Source of the DNA: Mrakia gelida
Taxonomy: Eukaryota > Basidiomycota > Tremellomycetes > Cystofilobasidiales > Mrakiaceae
Assembly (NCBI GenBank): GCA_024345305.1
Contig: BRON01000001.1
Span: 1,488,001 to 1,552,000, forward strand
Direction of reading: 5' to 3'
Length of the DNA stretch: 64,000 nt
Shown: in pieces, positions 36,763 to 49,484 of the stretch
Position numbering within the stretch: position 1 is the first letter of the stretch
Layout: every line of letters starts with the position of its first letter
The notes under the pieces: model-generated
What the model saw: only the letters and a program-made list of their open reading frames with translations
Told to the model about the DNA's origin: nothing
The model's database searches: none
Made by a program: the position numbers and the translations under genes

Positions 36763-39700
36763 TCAATACAGTCTGACGAAGTCGTACACGATGTTGGAAG
36801 AAAGGAATCCATCTCCACTACTTCCAGAGATGACCTGAGAAAGGAGTAAATGGCGAAAAGGGACGAAGTCAGCGTCCTTGAACTCGAGAAACCGACGACG
36901 TGACTGCTCTTCCTTTCGAACTCACGCTGATGACCACCGAGTTCGATCCAGCGAAGAGCTTCCCGACGGGTATGGTAGTTTGGTAAGCGACGTTATTCCC
37001 TCTCCAGGTACCTGAGCGCGAATGATCGAGATCGAGGAACAGTCAGCGCGTCCCTCTCGTCGCTCTCGATCTTTCTCACTCCCCAACGTCGAGACTGACC
37101 TCTCGTGACTCCACGACTATCGATCTTCTTGGGAGCTGCTGTCAGCCTCTTGGGAGTGTAGATTCCGTTAACGGCGATCATGGGTCGACCTCCTCCAAAC
37201 GAACTCGTCGTCCCAATTTCGAAGACGCGAGAGACGGCAGCTTGAGCGGCTGTGAGGTTGAAGGAGACGGTGATTGGGTTGTTGACAGCCATGAAATGAG
37301 CCATTGGGAAGGAAGAGAGGAGAGAAGCGCCCTGGAAAAGTAAGAGAGAGGGAGGGAGTGGTGGTCAGAACTTGACGAGGAAAGAAGGGCGAAGAGCGCG
37401 ACGCGTTTCGATGTTGCGAGAGAGGCGAGGGAGGACGAACGAGGGTGAAGTTGACAGCTCCCCATGATCCCATTCGAACGTCGGAAGGATGCATCGTCTC
37501 GATCTTGTCGGCGTTGAGGAATCCTGAAGGAGTTCCGTCTGCGTCGCCGATGGTCCAGATCGTTGAAGGGAGCTGCGACGAAGAAAGCGAAGAGGATCAG
37601 CCCGGTGTACCAGCTCGAAGAAGGAAGAGAATATCTACTCACTACCTCAGTAGATGCGATGTTTGACCCAGTAGTGATCTTTCCAGCAGTGACGACGACA
37701 GAGGATGTTCCCACGACGAGCTCGGACTGTACGTTCGAACGACGAAGAGCAAAGAGGAAGGTCAGTTCGACGAGAGTTTATAAAAGAGTAGTAGGAATCA
37801 GGCTTGCCTTGTATAGAGTTTGGTTGTAGGTCTGGAGACGGACAGAGACAGCGGGATCAGCGATTTGAGGTCGAACACGACGCGTCGAAACGAAACATCG
37901 ATCGACTCACTCCAGGGATCATCAGAGGCGATATGAAGGCGCCTGAAGTGCTAGCTCGAGTCCAGTCTAAGGAAGGAAGGTACCAGAGGGATCAGCTTCG
38001 ATTCAAAGAGCGAAAGAAGGGAGAGAAGGAGCTCACACTGAGCCTGGGTGTTCGACCAACCGACCACGATCTTGCTGAAGAACGCACTCGCGATTCCAGA
38101 AGCAGTTCCCTGGACCGTCCCTCGAGCTGAGGCAGCGGTGTATCCAGTAATGGAAAGTTTCTCGAAGAAGCTGACGTCTGCGGGAAAGAGATGGTCAAGT
38201 CAGCGAGGATCGAGGAAAGCGAAATCAAACGCGAGGACAAACCGAGATCGGACTGAAGGTCGAGAAATGAAGAGGTCAGCGCGAGCACAAGCGTCTTCGA
38301 GATCAGAAGAGAAGGTGAACGTACCGAAGGGGTAGCTCCGGTGTTGAAGACCATAGCGTAGGGTCCGCTCTGAGAAGAACGAAGGTGGGGAAAGAGGAGT
38401 GAGCTCGACAGCGAGAGGTGCGAGGCAAGAGCGAGAGAAAGAGCTCACGAGGCCGAATCGGTAGGCCTCTGGCGATGCAAGGGAAGAATCGTTAGGATTT
38501 TGTTCTTGAGAGGCAGAGAAACAAGCGCACTGACCAGTCTGCATATGGCCAGAGTCTGGCGACGAAGTGAGACGAGAAGAACGGATGGCGAGGTCAGCTT
38601 CAGCCTTCTCCCCCTACTTCCTCTCCTCTCCTTCTCTTCTGGAAATACTCACTCATGTAGTAGTAGAGCTCCTGTATCGATCCACCCTGGTTGTTGATGT
38701 CCCTGCGATGCGACAAGGCTGATCAGTACGAGGGACGAGGGAAGAGTCGAAACGACGCGTCGAACGCAGAAAGCTCGCTCACCTGAAGAACGGTCCTCCT
38801 GATCCTCGCTCGTACGCCGTCCCTGGGATGACTATCCATACTCCGATATTGGTTCCAGTGACTCCGTGGACTTGATCGTCGATGTGGTGGATCGAAGACT
38901 GCGAGAGAAGGGAAAGAGACGAGAGAGCGCTCTGGATCGCGTCAGTTCGGCGACGACGAAGGCGTGAGAGACGAAGATTTGCGTACGTAGACTGTGATGG
39001 AAGAAGGAATCATATGTCAGCTTCTTCAAAGCGCTCGGAAGTGCAGATGAACGTACATTTGCTGTGAGTGAGGCCGTCCGCGCAGAGGTTGACGTCGCCG
39101 CCTGTTCGAAAGACGAGGGAGGATCGAAGAAGAGTCAAATCTGCCTCTCGAAGTATTCGATACATCATGAGGGTACTCGGACTGACCTTCGATGGCCGAG
39201 CAGCCTGGATACCAGCGGAGTAAAAGGAGGAAGAGAGAACGCGTCGACGAAGAAAGAATTGAAGGTCAGCTCATCCGGCATCTCAGCGTCCCTCGCGAGC
39301 TCCTCCCACTCAGCAGGGATTTCTATACGAGCTCTATTCCTTCAGGCTCCCACCCCGTCCGAGTAAAAGGCAGCAGAGGAGTCACCATTCGAAACATCAG
39401 CGGCGACGTTTCCGTTCGGAACGACCGACTTCTTCAGTCGAGCGATGAACCTGAGCTCTCCGTTTCCAGGCTCTTCGGTGACGTGGGTAGCGATGTCTGA
39501 ATAAAGTAACAGAGGCGTGAAAGGCTACGTTAGATGCGACAGGGATGCAGAAACGTGAGGAGACGCGGTTGAGCGATGAGCTCGAGAAGGAGGAAGGTGA
39601 CCGCCGCTCGGATCGAACTTGAGCTTCAGACTCACAGATTGTAGGTGTTCCAGACTTTGCGACGTGGTAGTGAGTGACTGTGCCTCCGATCTGCGTCGAG

Positions 39701-40154
39701 ACGATGGTGACGACGGCGTAGGTAGAAGAGACGATACGCGAAGTTACGTTCGAAGCTCCGAATCCGGAACGGATCTGTGCGACCGACGAGGGAAACGGAG
39801 GTCAGGAGGGGTGAGAAGAGAGGTTGGAGAGACACTGGAGCTCACATGTGTGAACTTTGTCTGCGAGACCGGCGATCGAGTCGGGGAGGGACGATGGGAG
39901 ATGTCAGCGAAAGAGACAGACGACTCGAAATTACGACGGAGGGAAGAGGAACCAAACTGATCCTGGACTTCGACACCGTTGTAGACTATGGAGATCATGT
40001 TCCCGTTCGCTCTGTCGATCTTGTAGACGAGGGAAGCGCCAGTATCGATGGTGAAGGCGCTGGAAGTGCTGTTGATTCCGAACGCTGCGAGAGATGGCGA
40101 GGCGAGAAGAGCGAAGATGCCGACGAGGAGCCAACCGAAAGATGAAGAACGCAT
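36763..40154 (-). CDS. Secreted rhamnogalacturonan lyase, PL4 family
   Basis: This pectin-degrading enzyme cleaves the rhamnogalacturonan I backbone by beta-elimination outside the cell. It starts at ATG 40154 with a signal peptide (MRSSSFGWLLVGIFALLASPSLA). The N-terminal catalytic beta-sandwich begins AFGINSTSSAFTIDTGASL. Further landmarks are YNGVEVQDQ, YHVAKSGTPTIYIATHV (near 39650), RFIEDHVHGVTG and NIGVWIVIPGTAYERGSGGP (near 38800), and NNQGGSIQELYYYMNSGHMQ. The fibronectin-like middle domain (ARGTVQGTASG, near 38110) and a carbohydrate-binding-like C-terminal domain (FNLTAAQAAVSRVFEIGTTS, near 37230, and GNNVAYQTTIPVGKLFAGSN) complete the three-domain plan. The stop is at 36763 after IVYDFVRLY. 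At least a dozen introns are present. It implies use of plant cell-wall pectin. Confidence 0.9.
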
Positions 40155-41411
40155 GCTTTGGGCTGCAGACGCGCGAACGAGATGGGGTAGTGGTGAGCTG
40201 AGTTGGAGGGGAGAAGAGGTTGGAGGGAGGGGAGGGGAGGACGGGCGGGCGGAGGAGAAAGGTCGATGTGGTTGACGAGAAGATCCGATCTTTTCTAGAA
40301 CAAGAGTTGAGTTCCGGCTCCTCGTAAGCGCTCGCAGCTGCTCGTAGAAAGAGCGACGAAGGATCTACAGAGCAGTGAAACCGAGAAGAGCGAAAGTGAA
40401 ACCCTGCTTGAAAAGAAACGCGAGGCGATAAGATCAGCCACGTCGTCTGAGCTCGAGGAGAGGAGAGAGGCACGAGGAGGAGACGAAGGAGGCAGAGAGT
40501 GTACCTCGGTGAGAAAGATGTGATCCCTCGTGTACTAGAGCTGCTAGATGAACCAGATCCAGCAGCTCCAGATCAATCCGTGAGCTGGTGAAGAGTTCTT
40601 GACGAGCGAAACCTTCGTCGGAGTATTGGAAGATGGAGAAATGATGACGAGGAATTGAAGCTGTAAAGTGGTCAAGAACAAGTCTTGAGAGGCAAGGTTC
40701 GTCGTTAGCCTCTTCCGTGAACGATGGGCTGCCAGGAGAAGCGGGTGGGAGTGCTGGGAAGAGAGAGTTGGAGGGAGGGAGGAGGCGGAGGGAGCTTCGT
40801 GGCGGGCTCGCCAGTCGAGGCCAGAGCGATAGTTTGACGAGCTGGATGAAGAGCAGAGATATTCAAGGTCAGTGGTGAGCACTCAGCTAGCTATACCAGA
40901 GGCTGGAGAGGGGAAGCACCAAACAGAGGAAGGGGCAGGAGAAGGATCGGTGAGCTCGACGCCGTCGGACGCTCATCCTCCATGAGTAGTCGGAGACGAG
41001 CGAGCTCCCTTTTCTTCCATGGGAAGCTTCCTCAATTCTGATCAGATCTATGGGAGGATTCGGGGCGGCGGCTCGTGGTATTGCGAGGAGTTCTTGAGTC
41101 CGAGGATGTTGGCCGTCGACGAGAAACGAGAAGGAAAGATGGAGGGCGCTGAAAATGAGCTCGACGGCTCCAGTCCCCCTTCTTCTTCCCTCACCAACTA
41201 GCTCCTCCTCCCATCTCGCAACTCTCGGACACACGTCAAGCTATACATCGTCCACCTCGCTTCCTTGTAGAAACGTTTTCACCTCTTTCGGATCCCCCCT
41301 CTCCCCTCGTCCCCCCTCCCCTCCTCCTCCATCTCTCCATCTGTTCACCTTTTCTTCAAATGGAACGCTCCTTCCCTCTCAACTTCCACCTCCTCCCCTT
41401 CTCGGACAGGC
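40155..41411. promoter_or_regulatory. Divergent promoter region
   Basis: This 1,257-bp region lies between the divergent rhamnogalacturonan lyase (minus) and the membrane protein (plus). The 230 bases before the plus-strand ATG are strongly pyrimidine-rich. Short open frames exist, for example near 40544-40882 on the minus strand, but none is recognisable. Confidence 0.4.
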
Positions 41412-44162
41412 ATGCCTTCGCCACCTCGACCTTCCTTCTCGATGGAGCTGGAGCTGGACGAGTCTGAGATGGCCCCTCGTCGACGTCGAACGAAGCCCAC
41501 CTCCCCTCGGTCCTTCCTCCTCGGAATCCTTCTCCTCTTCACCCTCCTCTACGCCGGCAAGCGAGCTTGGTCGATGATCAAGCACGGACATGCTTTCGTC
41601 AAGCTCTCGAATCCTCACGTCGTCCATCATCACCAACCGAACGGAACCCTCGTCGACGAAGGGAAGGTCGTTCGCTCCTTCTTTGGACCCGGAGGAGTCG
41701 AGACGTTCGACTTGGTCGCTACTATCTTCTTTTCCGTTCAGGAGGAGAGAGAGCTCGACGAGGACGGAAACCCTCTCCACTGGGAAGACGAAGAGAAGTG
41801 GCAGCCTTGGGAGCGAGTCTTCAGCGAGGTCGTGTTGAGAGGGCGGAACGTCGAGTCGGAGGGAAGCACGGTGTCGGCGAAGGTCACCCTTCCTGCGAGG
41901 ATTATGTGCGTTATAGATCTACCAAGCTCTCGCCCTCGCACCTGATAGCCGACCCATCGAACCCTTTCGTAGACCTCTTCTTCGCAGCGGCTTCCGTCCT
42001 CGGGAATCCACCCTCCTCGCCAACTTCCATCTCCTCCCTTCCTCTCTCCAACTCCCCAACCACCTCGTTCCTCTCAACGCTACCAACTGGGACGACTCAC
42101 CCTACAGCGACTTTCAACGAGAAGCAAGGATTGCCGAAGGAGATACCGCGATCCTGCCTCTCCCGTGGCCCGCCGTAGGAACCACCGTCGCCGCTCAAGC
42201 TCACGAGGACAGGAGTTGGGTCCAGCTCCTTCAGCATCACTCCAGACCGTCCACCCTCACGAGGAGAGTCATCACCCAGGCTCCCACGACTTCCGAGGAC
42301 GACATGAGGTCCAGCGTCAATTGGGGCGAGGTCGACGCCGACCTGGGGGCGGTAGGAGACGACGACTGGAAGGAAAGGTGGCCGCGATTTGTCGAGCAGC
42401 GCGTCGTCTCCCGTTCCATGGTCACCCTCGTTCGAGACTTCCCCGTCTACTCTCTGGACAAGTTCAGACACAATCAGAAGGCCCTATTCGCATCGATGGT
42501 GAGTTTGTACCCTTGGCGGTCTCTATACAATCTCACCGAGCGACGAGCTCACCTCGACTCGGCTCGTTTCCCTTCCTCCTTCTTGGTCAGCGTCGGTGCA
42601 GCATGGGAATTCCTGGTTCGAATGGCTGCTCGAGAGGTTTCGCCAACTTGGGACACTTCGAATATCTACTCGAGATGGGATCGCCGTCGTCGGAAGTCGT
42701 CGAGGAAGCCTCGTCGAAACGATGGACGTACCTGCCGTTTATCGAGACCAGTTACGGAGGAGGAGGACCAAAGGACGTCGTCGCTCTTCCTGCTGTAGAC
42801 GTAAATGGTGAGCGATACCATCGAGGGTCATATCATCTTGCTATGATCTCGAGAGCTGAGCCTTCGTCGTTTCGCTTACCTTAGAGGACTACACCTTCGA
42901 TTGGGACATCAGCTTTGCCAGCGTAACACCGCTGAAGATGGCTCTGGTGAGTTCTCTCCGCTTCCCTTTCTCCTCCGTGTCCAGAAGTCTTAATATCTTA
43001 CCTCTCTGACAGGCTTACAAGTATGTCGGTCCACCTTCTCCCTTCGGAGGAGACATCATCGTTCCGACGGACGCGAAGGAGGAGTATCGCGACATCCTTC
43101 GACAAGAGAACGCCGAGTTCCTCAGTCAGTCATCTCATCTCATAGCCTCTCTCCTCTCTCTAGACCTCGAGGAGCTCTGACTCCTTCCTCCCTCGGGATC
43201 TCCTCCTTTCTCAGATGCTCTCTCAGGCCACTCTTTCGACAACGACGCGAGACCTCTGCTTCGATTCTCGCTTCGCCGACTCTGCTCCCTCCTCGAACCC
43301 GCCGTCTTCCTCGTCACCGCTCACTACTTCTGGACACGGACGACCACCGTCGGAATCAGCGTCCCCGCTCAGATCCTCGAGTCGATTCGATCCGTCGGCT
43401 TCGTCCTCCTCAGCGCTCGACACGGAGTCGGCTCGACGATTCATCTCTTCTTCCTCTCCGCCATCATCGCCAATTTCTTCGTCGTCGCGAGCCTAGGAGG
43501 ACGACTTCAGTGGACTTGGAGAGGACCAGGAGGTTGGGTTCCCGTTGGGGTTTCGAGGAGGAAGGCGACTCATTCGGAGCGAGCGAGTTCGAGAGTCGAC
43601 GAGAGGTTTGGATGGGTCACGCGAGTACTGGTGAGTCTTTCTCGTCGGCTTCTGCCTCTCCTCGGTTCACTCTTCGTCTACCAAGCAAGCTGAAACGACT
43701 CCATTCTCTCTCGAACTCCAGCTCTTCCTCGTCTTCTTCCTCCTCGCCGTTCTCTACCTCCCCAAACTCCCTCACCTCATCTCCGCTTCCCCTCCCTCCT
43801 CCCCCTTCGTCGGCCCAGGATCACGACGCAACAAGGACGGAAGCTCCATCCCCTACCTCCCATCAGCCAACAAGGCCTTCCGCCTCCTCCTCTTCCTCGC
43901 GCAGTTCCTCCTCAACCATCGATCTCAGAGCTTCGCCGGAACGCACAAACTCGCCGTCGCGCTCGACCTCGTCTCGGAACTCGCCTGGAGTCTACCGATC
44001 GTGTTCTCTTCGAGATGGGGGAGTTGGTTGACAATGGAAGCGCTCACGGCTTGGTTCCCAGTGCTTCTGGCGACGACGGTCGCGTCGGGGTGGCAGGCTT
44101 GGACGTTGGAGACGGTGAAGCAGGAGGATGGGGAGGAGGAAGGAGAGGATTCGAGTCGCTAG
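41412..44162 (+). CDS. Unrecognised multi-pass membrane protein
   Basis: I do not recognise this family. It starts at ATG 41412. After a basic Ser/Pro tail there is a membrane segment (SFLLGILLLFTLLYAGKRAW) and a large soluble region with SFFGPGGVETFDLVATIFFS, NWGEVDADLGAVGDDDW (near 42310), FEYLLEMGSPSSEVVEEA and RWTYLPFIETSYGGGG (near 42720). Hydrophobic segments then cluster at the C-terminus: LLEPAVFLVTAHYFW, HLFFLSAIIANFFVVASL (near 43440), LLFLVFFLLAVLYLPKL (near 43720) and TAWFPVLLATTVASGWQAW (near 44050). The stop after GEEEGEDSSR is at 44162. The frame needs an intron from 41905 to about 41970 with a weaker GTGCGT donor and uses CAG at about 42588 rather than the next CAG. It is probably an ER or vacuolar membrane protein conserved in basidiomycetes. 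Confidence 0.75.
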
Positions 44163-44841
44163 GGTTGATAGATCTCATGGTAGTCGATGTTTTGCTTCAC
44201 TTTCCCGGAATGGTCTCGTCGTGCGAGCGTTACACGTCTCGTGGGGCTCAGGAGGGACAGCGTCGAGGGTACGTCGCTCCTCTCATTTTTCTCGCCGCTA
44301 CCTCGCTGTCCAGGCTCCCATTCATCGAAGCTGACTTTGTTCCTTCCTTCCCTCGCCTTTCCTGATTGCAGGAGGAGATCCGCTGGGAGCGTACAAAGCT
44401 CGAGGGAGGGCAAGACGTCCCGAATCACCAAACTCGTACGACTTCCGAGCGAAGGCAGAAACGGGGCGTCGCTCGGCTGCTGATTTCCTCCTTCTTTTCC
44501 TTCTCACCCCATCTCCAGCCTTCCCTCCCACCATCCGAGCCTTCTCGCTATCGGATTTCTCGAGAGTTCTATCTCGGTGAGTGCTCGAAATGGATCCCAG
44601 CTCGAACGCGTCGTCGCTGTCGTCTTGATCTTGTTCTGACCTTCGTTGATCTCCTCCCTTCAGCCCTGCGACGCTCGAATCAAGACTCGTATACCTGTAA
44701 GCTCATTCGCTGCTTTCGTGGAGCCCTCACGAGTAGTCCACTGGACACATTCGAGATCATCGATGCTGACCCTTCTTTTTTTCGATCAGATCCAGCTCCT
44801 TCGCCTTCACCTCACAACCACCTCGTTCTCCCTCGCCTCTC
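44163..44841 (+). promoter_or_regulatory. ERG3-A leader with two introns
   Basis: Two introns are readable in the 5' leader of the downstream desaturase gene. They are 44577-44663 (GTGAGT, CTGAC, TTCAG) and 44697-44789 (GTAAGC, GCTGAC, ATCAG), with a 33-base non-coding exon between them. The upstream part is the 3' flank of the membrane-protein gene. Confidence 0.55.
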
Positions 44842-46325
44842 ATGGAATACCTCCTCGACTTCGCGGACGAGTACCTCCTCGACTCGGTCTACACCTCCCT
44901 CCTACCAGCCAAGGACTTCCTCTACACCTCCCTCCTCGCGTCGTCAACCTCCCTAAACTCCTCCTCCCTCGCCTCCTTCACCTCGTCGCTCTACCGCCAA
45001 ATCCCTCATCCTCCCCTCAAAATCACCACCATCTCCTCCCTCGCTTCCACCTCCGCCTGGCCTCGAGACTACCTCCCTCGTCAAGCCATCTCCCTCTACG
45101 TCCTCACCCTCGCTGGCATCATCTTCCTCTACTTCTCGATGGCGACAACCTCGTACTACCTCCTCTTCAACCACGACATGATGAAACACCCTCGCTTCCT
45201 CGAAGGTCAGGTCGCCATGGAGATCAAGAAGTCGATGCTAGGCTTCCCTGGGATGGTCTTGTTGACGATTCCGTGGTTCTTGTCGGAAATTCGAGGCGGA
45301 GGCCGATACTATTCAAGGGTCGACGAGTTTGGGTGGGCCTACCTCCTCTTCTCGATCCCAGCGTTTCTCGTCTTCACGGATACGACGATCTACTGGATAC
45401 ATCGCCTCGAGCACCATCCGAGGATCTACAAGTACATCCATAAGGCGCATCACCAGTGGATCAGTGAGTCTCGCTGCCGACGATGTTCTCGTTCTCTTCC
45501 GCTTCCGTTCGCCGCGAGCTTGGGCTGACTTCGACCCCTCCTCGTCTCCTTTGCTACCCTACTAGTCCCTACCCCCTTCGCTTCCTTCGCCTTCAACCCT
45601 CTCGACGGATACGTTCAGTCGATCCCTTATCACCTCTTCCCCGTCCTCTTCCCGCTGCACAAGAAGCTCTACCTCGGTCTGTTCGTCGGTAAGTTCTGCG
45701 TCGCATATCTCCTTGCTCTCTCTCCTTCCCAGCTCGAGATATTCCTCAGCGCTGACTCCTTCAACCTCTTCGTTCACTCGCTCGGTTGATCCCTCAGTGA
45801 TCAACTGCTGGACCATCTTCGTTCGTACCCCTCGCTTCTTCCTTCTTACGTCTCTCTCCCTCCTTCCCGACTCCTTTTCGCTTTATTGAACTAACCGGCA
45901 GCTTTCTTCTCCGCCCTCCCCATCTCCCCTCTCTTCCTTGATCAGATCCACGACTCGGACATGGTGACTGGAAGTCGGCTTGCGAAGATCATCAATGGGC
46001 CAGCTCACCACACCCTCCACCATCTCTACTTCACCGTCAACTACGGGCAGGTGAGCTCTCCTCTTTCCCATTCCTTCTACTCTCCGTCTCTCTGTGGAAA
46101 TCGCCTCGTCGTTTCTGAGCCTCGTTCGTTCGACATCGTTCGCTGACTTCTCGACGCGTCTCGTTCTTCGTCCCTCCTCGTCCTCCCTCATTTTCCTCCC
46201 CTCTTCAGTACTTCACCTTCTCCGACCGAATGGGAAAAAGCTACCGTCAGCTAGCTCCCGAGCTCGATCCCATCCACGAGGTCAACAAGCGGAAAGCTGC
46301 GAGTCAAAAGGCGAAGGATCAGTGA
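44842..46325 (+). CDS. ERG3: C-5 sterol desaturase, copy A
   Basis: This ER-membrane di-iron enzyme introduces the C-5(6) double bond in ergosterol synthesis, with electrons from cytochrome b5. Exons are 44842-45463, 45566-45688, 45798-45820, 45946-46050 and 46209-46325, giving 329 residues. The histidine boxes are complete: HRLEHH (near 45410), HKAHHQW (near 45440) and HHTLHH (near 46010). [11 protein letters not shown] also carries His. Hydrophobic helices ([19 protein letters not shown] and onward) precede the boxes. A 23-nt exon encodes INCWTIF. It is a paralogue of the desaturase at 56939-58528, sharing most of the core sequence and all but one intron position. Loss of Erg3 activity is a known route to azole tolerance in fungi, and two copies could provide redundancy. 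Confidence 0.95.
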
Positions 46326-47004
46326 GGGAGAAGGGAGGAGGAGGGAAGCTGAGTCGGCTCTACGTTGCTTTCGGTCTCTGGAATCTTAGATGTAGTGATT
46401 TTATCTTCATGGAGGTTCGTCTACTCTGTATTACTTTGTACATCTTTTGATGCCTACAGGGAGCGTGGCTGACCTTCCGACTTCGTTGAAACAGAGGGAG
46501 AAGGCGCTGCTCGACGACGGTCATCGACGCGTCGTTCTCCTCCCCCCGCCTCGCCCTTCCCAACAGCAGCGTCCCAGAGTCTTCGATGGCCTCAGGGAAA
46601 CGGATAGGTTTGTTCTCCTCGCTGAACAGCTCTACGGAAAGCTGACCTCGATCTATCTCGATGTAAAACCTGGTGAAACAGTGGAACGAGATTTCTCGTC
46701 AGCCTCGGTTATCTCGGTGGGTCCACCTTTCTCGACGCTTGCAAGCAGGCCCATCGGAGCTTATCAATCGCTGGTCGGAGGTATAGTAAGCACCCCCGAT
46801 CTTGTCCCTGAGCCGCTTACTGATTGCGCTCGATGACGATTTGCAGTGAGACGAAACCGGTTAAGACTCGACCTTTCCTTCACCTCGCCCTTCTTGCAAC
46901 CAACCACCACCACTTCGCTTCGTCGCAAGACACGACCACCTCCCTTTCACTCTCTTCTAACCTTCAACCCCACCGCTCAACCTTCAAACAACCGCTCAAC
47001 CTTC
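46326..47004 (+). promoter_or_regulatory. ERG3-A 3' flank and OYE-B leader
   Basis: A likely 5'-UTR intron of OYE-B lies at 46787-46846 (GTAAGC donor, CTGAT branch, TTTGCAG acceptor). A GACGCGTC octamer at 46526-46533 may lie in another leader intron. I see no coding content. Confidence 0.45.
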
Positions 47005-49211
<2,207 letters not shown>

Positions 49212-49484
49212 GAAGAGGGACGACGTCGCCGAGAGGGACGGACGACGGAAGAGCGAGGGGGGTTCGTTCCTCGATGAAGTAGACAACTTAGAGCTTCGTT
49301 GATGATTGCATGGTCAAGATTAGCATATTTTCACTTCTCTGTGAGAGTTCAAGGGAGAAGAAGACGAGAAAAGCAAGACACCCTCTTCTCGAGAAAGCAA
49401 TCGCGTCCATCCCCCTCTCGCTCCACCAACCTCGACCTCCTCCCTCTCCCTCCCTCCTTCCTCTTCCCTTCCTCGGCTCTTGAG
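49212..49484 (+). promoter_or_regulatory. Leader of the Stn1-like gene
   Basis: This is a 273-bp gap between tandem plus-strand genes. The last 80 bases before the ATG at 49485 are CT-rich. Nothing else is seen. Confidence 0.4.

Noticed and set aside
41905..41970. Frameshift in the membrane-protein gene
   Set aside because: An intron with GTGCGT donor, CTGAT branch and TAG or CAG acceptor restores the frame, so no damage needs to be assumed.
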